Assembly (NCBI RefSeq): GCF_003399765.1
Contig: NZ_NFZV01000028.1
Span: forward strand, 1 to 53,860
Source: Alkalilimnicola ehrlichii
Lineage (GTDB): Bacteria > Pseudomonadota > Gammaproteobacteria > Nitrococcales > AK92
Direction of reading: 5' to 3'
Length of the DNA: 53,860 nucleotides
This document shows, in pieces, positions 16,991 to 25,533 of this stretch. The notes beneath the pieces are model-generated. The model saw only the letters and a program-made list of their open reading frames with translations, did not search any database and was not told the origin of the DNA. A program made the position numbers and the translations under genes. Every line of letters starts with the position of its first letter. Positions within the stretch are counted from its first letter, which is position 1.

Positions 16991-19900
16991 TCACGGCTCG
17001 CCGATGACCAGCAAGGTCTGGCCCGGCGTGACCTGGCCGCCCTCGCTGCATAGCACACGCTTGACGATGCCGTCGCGGTCGGCGACTACGCTGATCTCCA
17101 TCTTCATCGACTCGATAACGATGAGCGGCTGGCCCGCCGTTACCGCCGTGCCCTCTTGCAGCGGAATCTGCCAGACGCTGCCATGGACGTGACTTTCCAC
17201 CGCGCTCTCCCCAGCGCCGAGCGCCACCGCATCGGCGGCCTCGGGAGCGGCATCGGCCTCGGCGATGTAGTTGGCCTGCCCGGTGGCGATCCAGCGCTGG
17301 CGCTCGGCCTCGAACGCGGCCTGCTGGGTTTGCTTGAACTCGCCGATGCTGGCGGCGTTGTCGGCGAGGAACCGGTTGTAACGCTTGAGCGAGAAGGTGG
17401 TCTCTTCGATTTCGATGTGGGCGCGGCCGCGCGGGAAGTCCTCGCGCAGGGCGAGCAGCTCCTCTTCGCTCACCTCATAGAAGCGGATTTGGTCGAAGAA
17501 GCGCAGCAGCCAGGGCTGTTGGAACTCGGGCGTGGTGTGGTAGCGGCTCCATACTTGTAGCGTGCGGCCGACGAACTGATAACCGCCCGGTCCTTCCATA
17601 CCGTAGATGCACATGTACGAGCCGCCGATACCCACCGCGTTCTCCGGCGTCCAGGTGCGCGCGGGGTTGTACTTGGTGGTGACCAGGCGGTGGCGCGGGT
17701 CCACCGGCGTGGCGAGCGGCGCCGACAGGTAAACATCGCCCAGGCCCATCACCAGATAAGAGGCGTCATAGACGATACGTTTGACTTCCTCCTCGCTCTG
17801 CAAGCCGTTAATGCGGCGGATGAACTCGATATTGCGCGGGCACCAGGGGGCGTCCTTGCGCACCGACTGCATGTACTTCTCGGTGGCCAGCCGCGTTTGG
17901 CTGTCGTCCCAGGCCAGTGGCAAGTGGACGATGCGGGAGGGCACCTCGGCGTCGGACAGGTCCTTCAGCTCGGCCTCGGCCTGCTCCAGGATGTCGAGCA
18001 GCCGCGTCAGCGGCAGCCGGCGCGGCTCGTAGTGGATCTGTAGCGAGCGCACGCCCGGCGTCATCTCGACGATGCCGGCGATGCCTTGCTCGGCCAGCCA
18101 CTCAAGCAGCGCCTGGACGCGGAAACGCAGGTTCAGATCGAGCACGAGGGGGCCGTACTCGACCAGCAGGTACTTATCGCCCGAGGGGCGATAAGTCACG
18201 CCCACCGGATGCTCGCCGGCGGGTTTTTCCTTCAGTACCGGAGTGACGATCTCGACCGGCTCGACGGCGGTGGCGGCCGGGGCCAGCTCGGCGACGGCGC
18301 GATCCTGCGCACGCTCAAGCCGGTTGGCGTCGGCCATGCTCACCGGCACGAAGCGCACCATATCGCCCGGGCGCAGCTGGCCGAGTTTCCACAGATCGGC
18401 GCTGACGACGGTGGCCGGGCAGACGAAGCCGCCCAGGCTCGGACCGTCGGGGCCGAGGATCACCGGCATATCGCCGGTGAAGTCGATGGTGCCGATGGCG
18501 TAGGCATTGTCGTGGATGTTGGAGGGATGTAGCCCCGCCTCGCCGCCGTCCTCGCGCGCCCACTCGGGTTTGGGGCCGATCAGGCGCACGCCGGTGCGGC
18601 TGGAGTTGTAGTGAACCTCCCAGTCGGTATCGAAGAAGGTCGCGATGTCCTGCGGCGTGAAGAAATCCGGCGCCCCGTGAGGGCCGTAGAGGGTGCGCAA
18701 TTCCCAGTGGCTGCCGTAGTCGGGCACGAGCCCCGGCGCCGGCCGTGGCTCGCCGCCGAGTTGCTGCTCGCTCACGTGCAGCACATCGCCGGGGCGCAAT
18801 ACGCGGCCGCCGTGGCCGCCGAACTGGCCGAGGGTGAAGGTCGAGCGGCTGCCCAGATACAGCGGCGCCTCGATGCCGCCTTTTACCAATAGATAGGCGC
18901 GGGCGCCGGCGCCGTCGATGGCACCTATCTTCAGCGTCTGCCCGCGCCGCACGGGCACTGGTTGCCAGTAGGGCAGCGGCTCGCCGTCGAGGGTGGCCGG
19001 CATAGCGGCACCGGCGAGCGCAATCACGCTGTCGCAGTTGAACTTCAGGGTCGGGCCGTTGACGGTAAGCTCCAGCCCCGCGGCGCCCGCCTCGTTGCCG
19101 AGCAGACGGTTGCCGATGCGGAAGGCCAGGCTGTCCATCGGCCCGGACGGCGGCACGCCGATGTCCCAGTAACCGACACGGCCGGGCCAGTCCTGGAGGG
19201 TGGTCTGGGTGCCGGCACTGAGCACCTCGACGGTGGCGGCGCGGTAAGAAAAGCCGTTCAGGTAACGGGTGGTCTGGCGGCCGTCGGCGAACACCGAATC
19301 GCGGGTGACCTGGCGCAGATAGTCGAGGTTGGTCTCCAACCCCGCGAGGCGGGTGGCGGCCAACGCCTCGTTAAGGCGCGCGATGGCGGCCGCGCGGTTG
19401 TCAGCGTGGACGATGAGCTTGGCGATCATCGGGTCGTAGTATGGCGAGATCTCGCTGCCGCGCTCGACCCAGGTGTCGACCCGTACGCCCACGGGGAAGG
19501 CGACCTCGGTGAGGGTGCCGGTGGAAGGTTGGAAGTGCTTGCCCGGGTCCTCGGCGTAGAGGCGCACCTGGATCGAGTGCCCGTTCGGCGCCCCCGGGCG
19601 TAGGGTGTCGAGATCCGGCAGATCGCCGGCGGCGCCGCGCACCATCCACTCGACCAGATCCACGCCGGTCACCGCTTCCGTCACCCCGTGCTCGACTTGC
19701 AGCCGGGTGTTTACCTCAAGAAAGTAGAACGCGCCGCTGGCAGCGTCGAAGATGAACTCGACCGTGCCGGCGGAGCGGTAATTCACGCGCCGCCCGAGCC
19801 GCTCGGCGGTGGCTAGCAGCTCAGCGCGAACGCCGTCCGGGATGTTGGGCGCCGGGGTCTCTTCGACTACTTTTTGATTGCGCCGCTGCAGCGAGCAGTC

Positions 19901-20577
19901 GCGCTCGCCGAGCGCGATCACCTTGCCCGCGCCGTCGCCGAACAACTGCACCTCAATGTGCCGCGCCTGTTCGACGTATTTTTCGAGGAAGATGCCGTTA
20001 TTGGAGAAGTTGTTCTGCGACAAGCGCTTGACCGAACCGTAGGCATCCTTCAGCGCCCCGGCGTCGTAGCACAGCTGCATGCCGATGCCGCCGCCGCCCG
20101 CGGTGCTCTTGAGCATGACCGGGTAGCCGATCGCCGCCGCCGCGGCAAGTGCGGCCTCCACCGAGTCGAGCAACCCGGTGCCCGGCAGCAGCGGCACGCC
20201 GCTGTGCTCGGCGAGTTCGCGCGCGGTGTGCTTGAGACCGAAATCGAGCATCTGCTCCGGCGTGGGGCCGATGAAGGCGATGCCGGCGGCCTCGCAGGCG
20301 CGGGCGAAGTCGGCATTCTCGGACAGAAAGCCGTAGCCGGGGTGGATGGCATCGGCGCCGGTGGCCTTGGCCGCCTCAAGGATGCGTTCGGCAACAAGGT
20401 AAGACTCGCTGGCAGCGGCCTCGCCGATGCAGACCGCCTCGTCGGCTTGAGCGACGTGCAGCGAGTGTTGGTCGGCTTTGGAGTAGACGGCCACCGAGCC
20501 GACGCCAAGTTTTTTAACGTGCGGATGATTCGGCAGGCGATGGCGCCGCGGTTGGCGATCAGTACCTTCTTGAACAT
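16991..20577 (-). CDS. uca: Urea/guanidine carboxylase (biotin-dependent), one-base frameshift near the N-terminus
   Basis: A multidomain biotin enzyme of about 1195 residues if one base is restored. A biotin carboxylase domain starts [22 protein letters not shown] and includes [10 protein letters not shown] and the Gly-rich ATP loop. A carboxyltransferase region follows with allophanate-hydrolase-subunit-2-like ([22 protein letters not shown]) and subunit-1-like segments. The biotinyl domain at the end carries ESMKME, the lysine 36 residues from the C-terminus. The ATG at 20577 opens the frame, which breaks at the A-run at 20510-20515 and resumes as [13 protein letters not shown]. It is the last gene of the operon. 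Family enzymes carboxylate urea or guanidine; the riboswitch and two DUF1989 genes favour guanidine. No allophanate hydrolase is fused or adjacent. Confidence 0.88.
20509..20515 (-). other. A AAA AAC heptamer at the carboxylase frame break
   Basis: On the minus strand the initial reading frame runs through TTA AAA AAC, so the heptamer A AAA AAC sits in the phase used by -1 ribosomal slippage sites. Slipping back one base continues as CTT GGC GTC GGC, which is exactly the conserved biotin carboxylase frame. A missing A in a seven-A run would look the same. Confidence 0.5.
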
Positions 20578-20733
20578 TCGGCTGTCTCGCGAAATCGGGT
20601 GGCGGGTCGTCCCGCCGAAATACGGAGTACGCACGGGGCCGTCCCCGGCGTGGGTTCGTTTCGGGCCGCTGGGCGGCGGCCGTTCGCGGCTTGTGAGGGT
20701 GTTCGCAAAGCCCGGTTGGGTGGGCCGTGCGCA

Positions 20734-21384
20734 TCAATCCCAGATCAGCATCTCGACCGGGGTCGGGTTGTAGGCGTTGCAGGGGTTGTTCAGCTGCGGG
20801 CAGTTGGAGACCAGCACCAGCACATCCATCTCGGCGCGCAGCTCGACGTACTTACCCGCGCCCGAGATGCCGTCCTCGAAGGTCAGCCCGCCTTCGGGGG
20901 TGAGCGGGACATTCATGAAGAAATTGATGTTGCTGGTGAGGTCGCGCTTGCTGATCCCGTAGCGATCGCACTCGCCGATGATGGAAAGAAAATTGTCGCG
21001 GCAGCTGTGCATCGATTTCTTGTCCAGCGCGTAGCGCACTTGGTTGGACTCGGCTGCGCAGGCGCCGCCCAGCGTGTCGTGGCGACCGCAGGTGTCGGCA
21101 ACGATGGTGAGCATTACCCGCCCTTCGTTCGACATGAGCTTGCTGCCAGCAGTGAGGTAGACGTTGCCCTGGGCGTTGATGGTGTCGATTGCCGAGTAGC
21201 GCTCCTTCGGGTCGGCTAGGCTGAAGAACAGCGTGTCCACCGCCTGATTGCCCTCCAGGTCGAGGATGCGCAGCGTCTGGCCGGTCTTGAGTTCCTTGAG
21301 CCACGGGTCGCCGCCGAGCACGATCTCGCGGCTGACGGCGTTCTTCGGGTCGCGCTTGCTCTCGGTGAGGTTCTGTCCGCTCAT
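20734..21384 (-). CDS. DUF1989 urea carboxylase-associated protein, carboxyguanidine deiminase subunit
   Basis: A 216-residue soluble DUF1989 protein. The motif [16 protein letters not shown] and the later [13 protein letters not shown] and [21 protein letters not shown] are family hallmarks; the Cys/His residues in the first are good candidates for a metal site. DUF1989 pairs next to urea carboxylase genes have been shown to form carboxyguanidine deiminase (CgdAB), turning carboxyguanidine into allophanate plus ammonia. This is the copy that keeps the Cys residues lost in its partner. It starts at 21384, five bases after the partner's stop, and is 156 nt ahead of the carboxylase. Which letter, A or B, belongs to it is not decided here. 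Confidence 0.88.
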   Translation of the reverse strand: MSGQNLTESKRDPKNAVSREIVLGGDPWLKELKTGQTLRILDLEGNQAVDTLFFSLADPKERYSAIDTINAQGNVYLTAGSKLMSNEGRVMLTIVADTCGRHDTLGGACAAESNQVRYALDKKSMHSCRDNFLSIIGECDRYGISKRDLTSNINFFMNVPLTPEGGLTFEDGISGAGKYVELRAEMDVLVLVSNCPQLNNPCNAYNPTPVEMLIWD

Positions 21385-21389
21385 GCTGT

Positions 21390-22112
21390 TTACCCCTGAC
21401 AGTTGTAGATCGCGGCGTTTTGGTAGGCGCGCTCGTTTTCCGGCCGGAAGTTGCGGCAGTAGTCGTCCTCGGCGACGGGCGCGGCGCGGAGGATGTCGAG
21501 CTGCACGGATCGGGGTGCATACTCAGGGCTCGGGTCGAGCGGATGCTGTGCGGTGTTGAGCACCACCAGGGTGTCCATCTCGGCGCGCAGCTCGATCATC
21601 GCGCCGGCCTTGGCGTGCGCGGGGTCGAACGTGAGGTTGCCGGCGGCGTCGACGTACACTTTGCTGAAGAGGTTGAGGTTCGGCACCAGATCCCGCTTGC
21701 CCAGCCCCCACTTGCCGAGTTCGATCAGAAACAGTTCGCGCCCATTGCGGTAGAAGTCGTTGCGCGCCGTTTGATAGGTGTTCCGGCCCCATTTGCGTGC
21801 CACCAGGGCGGCATCGCTCATGCCGCCGATGGTGTCGTGCCAGCCGGCGGTGTCCTCGACGATCGAGAGCATCGCGCGCCCCATGTCCGAGTACAGCATG
21901 TTGCCGCGGCCGAGCTTGGCGGTATGCTGCCCCTTTAGGGTGTCGGACATGTTGTAGCGTTCGAGGTGGTTGTGCGGGTTGAACAGCAACATGCCGACGT
22001 TCGCGCCGCCGCTGGGGTCGGTCAAGCGCAGGGAAAAACCGCGCTTTATGACCTGCGACCAATAGCGCCCGCCGGGCACCGTCTCGCTATGCACGCATTC
22101 GCGCGTCGTCAT
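21390..22112 (-). CDS. DUF1989 urea carboxylase-associated protein, second deiminase subunit
   Basis: A 240-residue DUF1989 paralog of the next gene. The equivalent motif reads [14 protein letters not shown], keeping the His-Asp but lacking the cysteines, as expected if only one subunit of the heteromer carries the full metal site. It shares [20 protein letters not shown] with its partner. The ATG at 22112 overlaps the stop of the ATPase gene (ATGA). Inferred role: partner subunit of carboxyguanidine deiminase, acting after the carboxylase encoded downstream. Confidence 0.87.
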   Translation of the reverse strand: MTTRECVHSETVPGGRYWSQVIKRGFSLRLTDPSGGANVGMLLFNPHNHLERYNMSDTLKGQHTAKLGRGNMLYSDMGRAMLSIVEDTAGWHDTIGGMSDAALVARKWGRNTYQTARNDFYRNGRELFLIELGKWGLGKRDLVPNLNLFSKVYVDAAGNLTFDPAHAKAGAMIELRAEMDTLVVLNTAQHPLDPSPEYAPRSVQLDILRAAPVAEDDYCRNFRPENERAYQNAAIYNCQG

Positions 22113-22927
22113 GGTTTATCTCCTTCGTTCTTAGCCTGCACGGTCTGCGGGCCGGGCTCCGGCGGCAGACCGATGTTGTTGCGAATCTCCCGGTACAGCC
22201 GCGGGTCGGTCTGACCGATGGGGATGTCGTAGGTGATGTTGGCGCCGTAGGCGCCGGGGGCCTGCGGGTCGTGGCGGACCTTGTCGAACACCAGCAGGCG
22301 GGTGCCCAGATAAAACCCTTCCTTTAGGTCGTGGGTGATCATGAAGATGGTCAGCCCGGTGCGCTCCCACAGCGTTAGGATCAGCGCGTGCATGTCCTTG
22401 CGGATGCCCGGGTCGAGGGCGCCGAAGGGCTCGTCGAGCAAGAGGATGCGTGGCTTTTTCATCAATGCCTGGGCGATAGCGAGCCGCTGCTGCATGCCGC
22501 CGGAGAGTTCGGCAGGGTATTTGTTGGCCGCGGGCGCCAAACCCACCGCGTCCAGCATCTCCAGCGCCTGCGCGCGCGCTTGGCGCCGCGCCTTGCCGAA
22601 CAGCTTCCCAAGCAGCGGCGAGCGTTCCAGTTCGGTGCCGAGCATGACGTTGCCGAGCGCGGTCAAGTGCGGCATCACCGAGTAGCGCTGGAACACCACG
22701 CCGCGGTCCGGCCCCGGCTCTGCGGCTAGCGGCTCGCCGTCGAGCAACAGTTCGCCGCGGCTGGGGGATTCCTCGCCGAGCAGCATGCGCAGAAAGGTCG
22801 TCTTGCCGCAGCCGGAGGCGCCGACGATGGTGACGAACTCGCCCTCCTTGACGTCCAGGTTGATGTTCTCCAGTACCACCTGGTCGTCGTACTGTTTCCA
22901 CACGTGTTTGAGGCGGATAGCGCTCAT
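22109..22927 (-). CDS. ABC transporter ATP-binding protein of the guanidine operon
   Basis: A 272-residue ATPase of the nitrate/sulfonate/taurine (SsuB/TauB) type. Walker A GASGCGKTT, Q-loop VVFQRYSV, signature LSGGMQQR, Walker B ILLLDEPFG and the switch histidine in ITHDLKEG are all present. The frame extends 94 codons upstream, but those overlap the permease; the ATG at 22927 overlaps the permease stop as ATGA and begins MSAIRLKHVWKQY. It energises import of the compound bound by the periplasmic protein at 23806. The C-terminal 50 residues (FDKVRHDPQAPGAYGANITYD) are typical of ATPases in urea carboxylase loci. Confidence 0.92.
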   Translation of the reverse strand: MSAIRLKHVWKQYDDQVVLENINLDVKEGEFVTIVGASGCGKTTFLRMLLGEESPSRGELLLDGEPLAAEPGPDRGVVFQRYSVMPHLTALGNVMLGTELERSPLLGKLFGKARRQARAQALEMLDAVGLAPAANKYPAELSGGMQQRLAIAQALMKKPRILLLDEPFGALDPGIRKDMHALILTLWERTGLTIFMITHDLKEGFYLGTRLLVFDKVRHDPQAPGAYGANITYDIPIGQTDPRLYREIRNNIGLPPEPGPQTVQAKNEGDKP

Positions 22928-23745
22928 CGGGACCTCCCGCTCTGGTACCAGGGGAAGAGTAGGCGCGAGGCCAGCCGCAGCATCAGGTCGAACAGAAACG
23001 CGAGCAGGGTGATCCAGAGCACGTACGGCAGGATGGTCTCCATGTCGAGGTAACGCCGGACCAGGAAGATGCGATACCCCAGCCCTTCGGTGGCGGCGAT
23101 CGCCTCGGAAGCGATCAAAAACAGCCAAGCCGCGCCCAGCGACAGCCGCACCGCATCGAGCAGGCGCGGCAACACCTGCGGTAGCACCACACGCAGCGCG
23201 ATCTGCCAACTCGATGCGCCCAATGTTTGAGCCTTAGTGAATTGCTCGCGGGGCAGCTCCTCCACCCGCTGCTGCAAATCGCGCATGATGAAGGGAGCGG
23301 TGCCGAACACGATCAACACCACCTTGGAGAGTTCGCCGACGCCGAAGGCGATGAACAGAACCGGCAACACAGCAAGCGGCGGGATCATGGAGAGCACGGC
23401 GACGAATGGCGAGAAGCTGTGCCGGGCGTAGGGAAGCATGCCGTTGACCATGCCGACCGCTAACCCCAACAAGGCGCTGATCAGCACCCCAAGGCCCAGC
23501 CGATAGAGGCTGGCCTGGGTGTCCAGCCAAAGTACGATGTCGCCGGTACGACGATTTTCCTCGGTGGCAAGGCGTTGGAAGTTATCGACCATGGCTGCCA
23601 ACGAAGGCAGCAGCGGATCGTTGGGATTGTCCGCCAGCCGGGCCGCCGAGGCGGCCATGTAGACCAGCACGACGACCACGAAGGGCAGCAGTCCCAGCAC
23701 GAAACCCAGCGGTTTGCCTGGCTGAAGGTTGATCAATCGTTTCAT
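22924..23745 (-). CDS. ABC transporter permease of the guanidine operon
   Basis: A 273-residue inner-membrane permease with about six membrane helices and the SsuC/TauC-type coupling loop (FTKAQTLGASSWQIALRVVLPQVLP). It starts at 23745 behind a GAGAG site and ends inside the start codon of the ATPase gene, so translation is coupled. A long periplasmic segment after the first helix (SAARLADNPNDPLLPSL) is seen in permeases of this taurine/nitrate-like subgroup. It pairs with the binding protein and ATPase of the same operon. Confidence 0.9.
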   Translation of the reverse strand: MKRLINLQPGKPLGFVLGLLPFVVVVLVYMAASAARLADNPNDPLLPSLAAMVDNFQRLATEENRRTGDIVLWLDTQASLYRLGLGVLISALLGLAVGMVNGMLPYARHSFSPFVAVLSMIPPLAVLPVLFIAFGVGELSKVVLIVFGTAPFIMRDLQQRVEELPREQFTKAQTLGASSWQIALRVVLPQVLPRLLDAVRLSLGAAWLFLIASEAIAATEGLGYRIFLVRRYLDMETILPYVLWITLLAFLFDLMLRLASRLLFPWYQSGRSR

Positions 23746-23805
23746 CGGGCACTCTCAGCTTGCGCGCGGGATGAGGCCGGGCGAGCGCTGCCGCCCGGGC
23801 GTGGC

Positions 23806-24888
23806 TCAAAGCTCGCCGTCGGCGGCCATGCGCATGTAGCGGTCGGTAAAGCGCAGGCGAACGTTCTGCTCGCTGCCCAGTACCGAACCGTCGGCGAACT
23901 CGATGCCGACGAAGTCCGCGCTGCGCGCCCGCTCCCCGAACAGCCCGTTCTCGAAAGCGAACCGGCGCACGCGCTCCATGGTGGTGCGGGGTTGGTCGCT
24001 GGCGGCGAAGTCGGCCGCCTCGCTGGCGCTGTAGAACATGTGCGTGCTGTCGAGCTGAGTCTGGAAGCCTGCCAGGTCGGTGCCGGCGGCCTCTGCCATG
24101 TGCTCGCGAGCCCGCTCGCCGGCGGTGTCGTCGCCGCTCATCACGCCCATGATTTCGTACCAGGCGCCGGCGAGCGCCTTGCCCAGTTCAGGGTGGGCCT
24201 GGAGCGTTTCGCTGTTGACTACGAGCAAGTCCATGATCTCGCCCGGAATCTGCGAGGAATCGAAGACGACGTTAGCGCCAGGCTGGCGGCGGATCTCGTT
24301 AAGCTGCGGGTTCCAGGCAACGGCGGCCTGAACGTCGCGCGAGGCAAACGCGGCGACCAAGTCGGCGTCGGCCGTGTTTACCACGCGTAGGTCGCGCTCG
24401 CGTAGGCCCACGCTTTCAAGCCCGCGGGCGAGCAGGTAGTGCGAAACCGACAGCTCGACCAGGTGGACCCGACGGCCCTCGATGGCCGCCAGATCGCTGC
24501 TGCCTTTGAGGACGATGCCGTCGTTACCGTTGGAGAAGTCGCCGACGATCAGGGCGGTGGTATCGACGCCACCGGCGGCAGGAATGGCCAGCGCGTCCAT
24601 GTTGGTGACGGTGACGCCGTCGAAGCTGCCCGCCGTGTAGAGGTTGATCGATTCGATGTAGTCGTTGATCTGCACCAACTCGATGTCGATGTCGTACTTA
24701 TCCGCCCACTTTTGGACAATGCCCTCTTGATCGCCGTAGCTCCATGGCATCCAGCCGACATAGATCGACCAGGCGATGCGGAAGCTCTCCCGCTCTTGAG
24801 CGGGGGCAGGGGAGGCGACAATGAGCGTCAGGGCGAGCAGAGCGCCGAACAGGCGGGTGGGGCTGAAGCGTCGATGTTGTCGAGTCAT
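23806..24888 (-). CDS. Periplasmic substrate-binding protein, first gene of the guanidine operon
   Basis: A 360-residue NMT1/SsuA-type binding protein with a signal peptide (cleavage near VASPAPAQE). FRIAWSIYVGWMPWSYGDQEGI and the Trp/Tyr-rich pocket are typical of the subgroup found with urea carboxylases. AGGAGGG seven bases upstream supports the ATG at 24888. Its leader contains the guanidine-I riboswitch, and the sigma54 promoter with two NtrC sites lies further upstream. Guanidine or a guanidine-containing compound is therefore the likely ligand; the protein sequence alone does not prove this. Confidence 0.9.
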   Translation of the reverse strand: MTRQHRRFSPTRLFGALLALTLIVASPAPAQERESFRIAWSIYVGWMPWSYGDQEGIVQKWADKYDIDIELVQINDYIESINLYTAGSFDGVTVTNMDALAIPAAGGVDTTALIVGDFSNGNDGIVLKGSSDLAAIEGRRVHLVELSVSHYLLARGLESVGLRERDLRVVNTADADLVAAFASRDVQAAVAWNPQLNEIRRQPGANVVFDSSQIPGEIMDLLVVNSETLQAHPELGKALAGAWYEIMGVMSGDDTAGERAREHMAEAAGTDLAGFQTQLDSTHMFYSASEAADFAASDQPRTTMERVRRFAFENGLFGERARSADFVGIEFADGSVLGSEQNVRLRFTDRYMRMAADGEL

Positions 24889-24940
24889 GGTGCCCTCCTG
24901 GGGTTACCGGAAAAACAAGCACGCGGAGAATCACTGTCGA

Positions 24941-25030
24941 TCTCCCGGGCTTTTGTCCCTCCGTGTAACCTCCGAGGAGGTCGGCGGCTCTCGGACCAGC
25001 ACCCGCGTCGCGGATCGGAACCCTAGCCAC
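24941..25030 (-). promoter_or_regulatory. Guanidine-I riboswitch (ykkC-yxkD class)
   Basis: On the minus strand the leader contains, in order and at normal spacing, the class signatures CTAGGGTTCCG (25026-25016), CTGGTCCGAGAG (24999-24988) and the 3' element at 24966-24941, which reads ACACGGAGGG, then ACAAAAG, then CCCGGGAGA. A helical segment (CCGCCGACC...) lies between them. The aptamer ends about 50 nt before the binding-protein ATG. I see no terminator stem with a T-run afterwards, so control is probably on translation through the AGGAGGG site, though that is inferred. It binds free guanidinium and turns on the transporter-carboxylase operon. Confidence 0.93.
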
Positions 25031-25100
25031 CCATTTACCGAATTGTCAGAAGCAAGCGCGGCCTTCCGCCAATGATTCTCCTGCTTCCGGTTCGACAGGA

Positions 25101-25116
25101 AGCAAGATAGGGGCCA
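25101..25116 (-). promoter_or_regulatory. Sigma54 promoter of the guanidine operon
   Basis: TGGCCCCTATCTTGCT on the minus strand has the invariant GG and GC of a -24/-12 promoter at exact spacing and a full TTGCT -12 element; it differs from the consensus at two -24 positions. The predicted start near 25091 lies about 60 nt upstream of the riboswitch. Two NtrC-like sites lie further upstream at the classical distance. Confidence 0.78.
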
Positions 25117-25182
25117 GGATTTGAAATGTCTGGGATTACGGGAGGTTATTGTGCTTTTGGGTGGGCTGAGGTAAAGCTGGCG

Positions 25183-25199
25183 CGCACTGTTGTGGTGCG
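25183..25199 (-). promoter_or_regulatory. NtrC-binding site, promoter-proximal
   Basis: CGCACTGTTGTGGTGCG matches the NtrC consensus (GCAC, seven bases, GTGC), as in the glnA enhancer. Its centre is about 100 bp upstream of the predicted sigma54 start and 31 bp, three helical turns, from the second site. Confidence 0.75.
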
Positions 25200-25213
25200 T
25201 TTGGCTGTTGAGG

Positions 25214-25230
25214 CGCACTGGTGTGGTGCC
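25214..25230 (-). promoter_or_regulatory. NtrC-binding site, promoter-distal
   Basis: CGCACTGGTGTGGTGCC has the same GCAC-N7-GTGC layout as the proximal site. Its centre lies about 131 bp upstream of the predicted start. Two sites at about -100 and -131 mirror the -108 and -140 enhancer of E. coli glnA. Confidence 0.75.
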
Positions 25231-25260
25231 TTGAGCGGGTGTTGCGGCGGCGATCCCGGC

Positions 25261-25287
25261 TAAAGTTTCCGTGCTCTATGTCGATAG
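25261..25287 (+). promoter_or_regulatory. Flagellar sigma28 (FliA) promoter for the chemoreceptor gene
   Basis: TAAAGTTT (25261-25268) is a perfect FliA -35 element, followed after exactly 11 bases by GTCGATAG (25280-25287), six of eight matches to GCCGATAA. It points at the chemoreceptor gene at 25534, leaving a leader of about 240 nt. Chemoreceptor genes are regular members of FliA regulons. Confidence 0.65.
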
Positions 25288-25533
25288 CTCTGGTGAGCAT
25301 AGAGGCGCCCGTTACTCTTCGTTTTTTACGGGGGGAGGGCGCTTCTAAAATTATTATAAAGGGCAGTGCGGGCGATGATCGCGGCGTGTCGAGGCGGACC
25401 TTGGATCGACAACGCTGTTTGCTGATAGGGCTTGCAGGACGTGGCTTGTAGCTGATCGAGAAGCAATGGGTGCGCTGCGCATGCATAGCGCATGCTTTTA
25501 CCTTATTCCCATCACGTTCTTTGCGGGGGTAGG

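Noticed and set aside
22131-22901. Long Arg-rich frames opposite and within the transporter genes
   Set aside because: They are out-of-frame shadows of high-GC coding sequence; the real frames carry all ABC motifs.
25492-25533. Upstream ATG of the Cache chemoreceptor as true start
   Set aside because: It would put 14 residues ahead of the basic-hydrophobic first helix; the ATG at 25534 gives the normal N-terminus.
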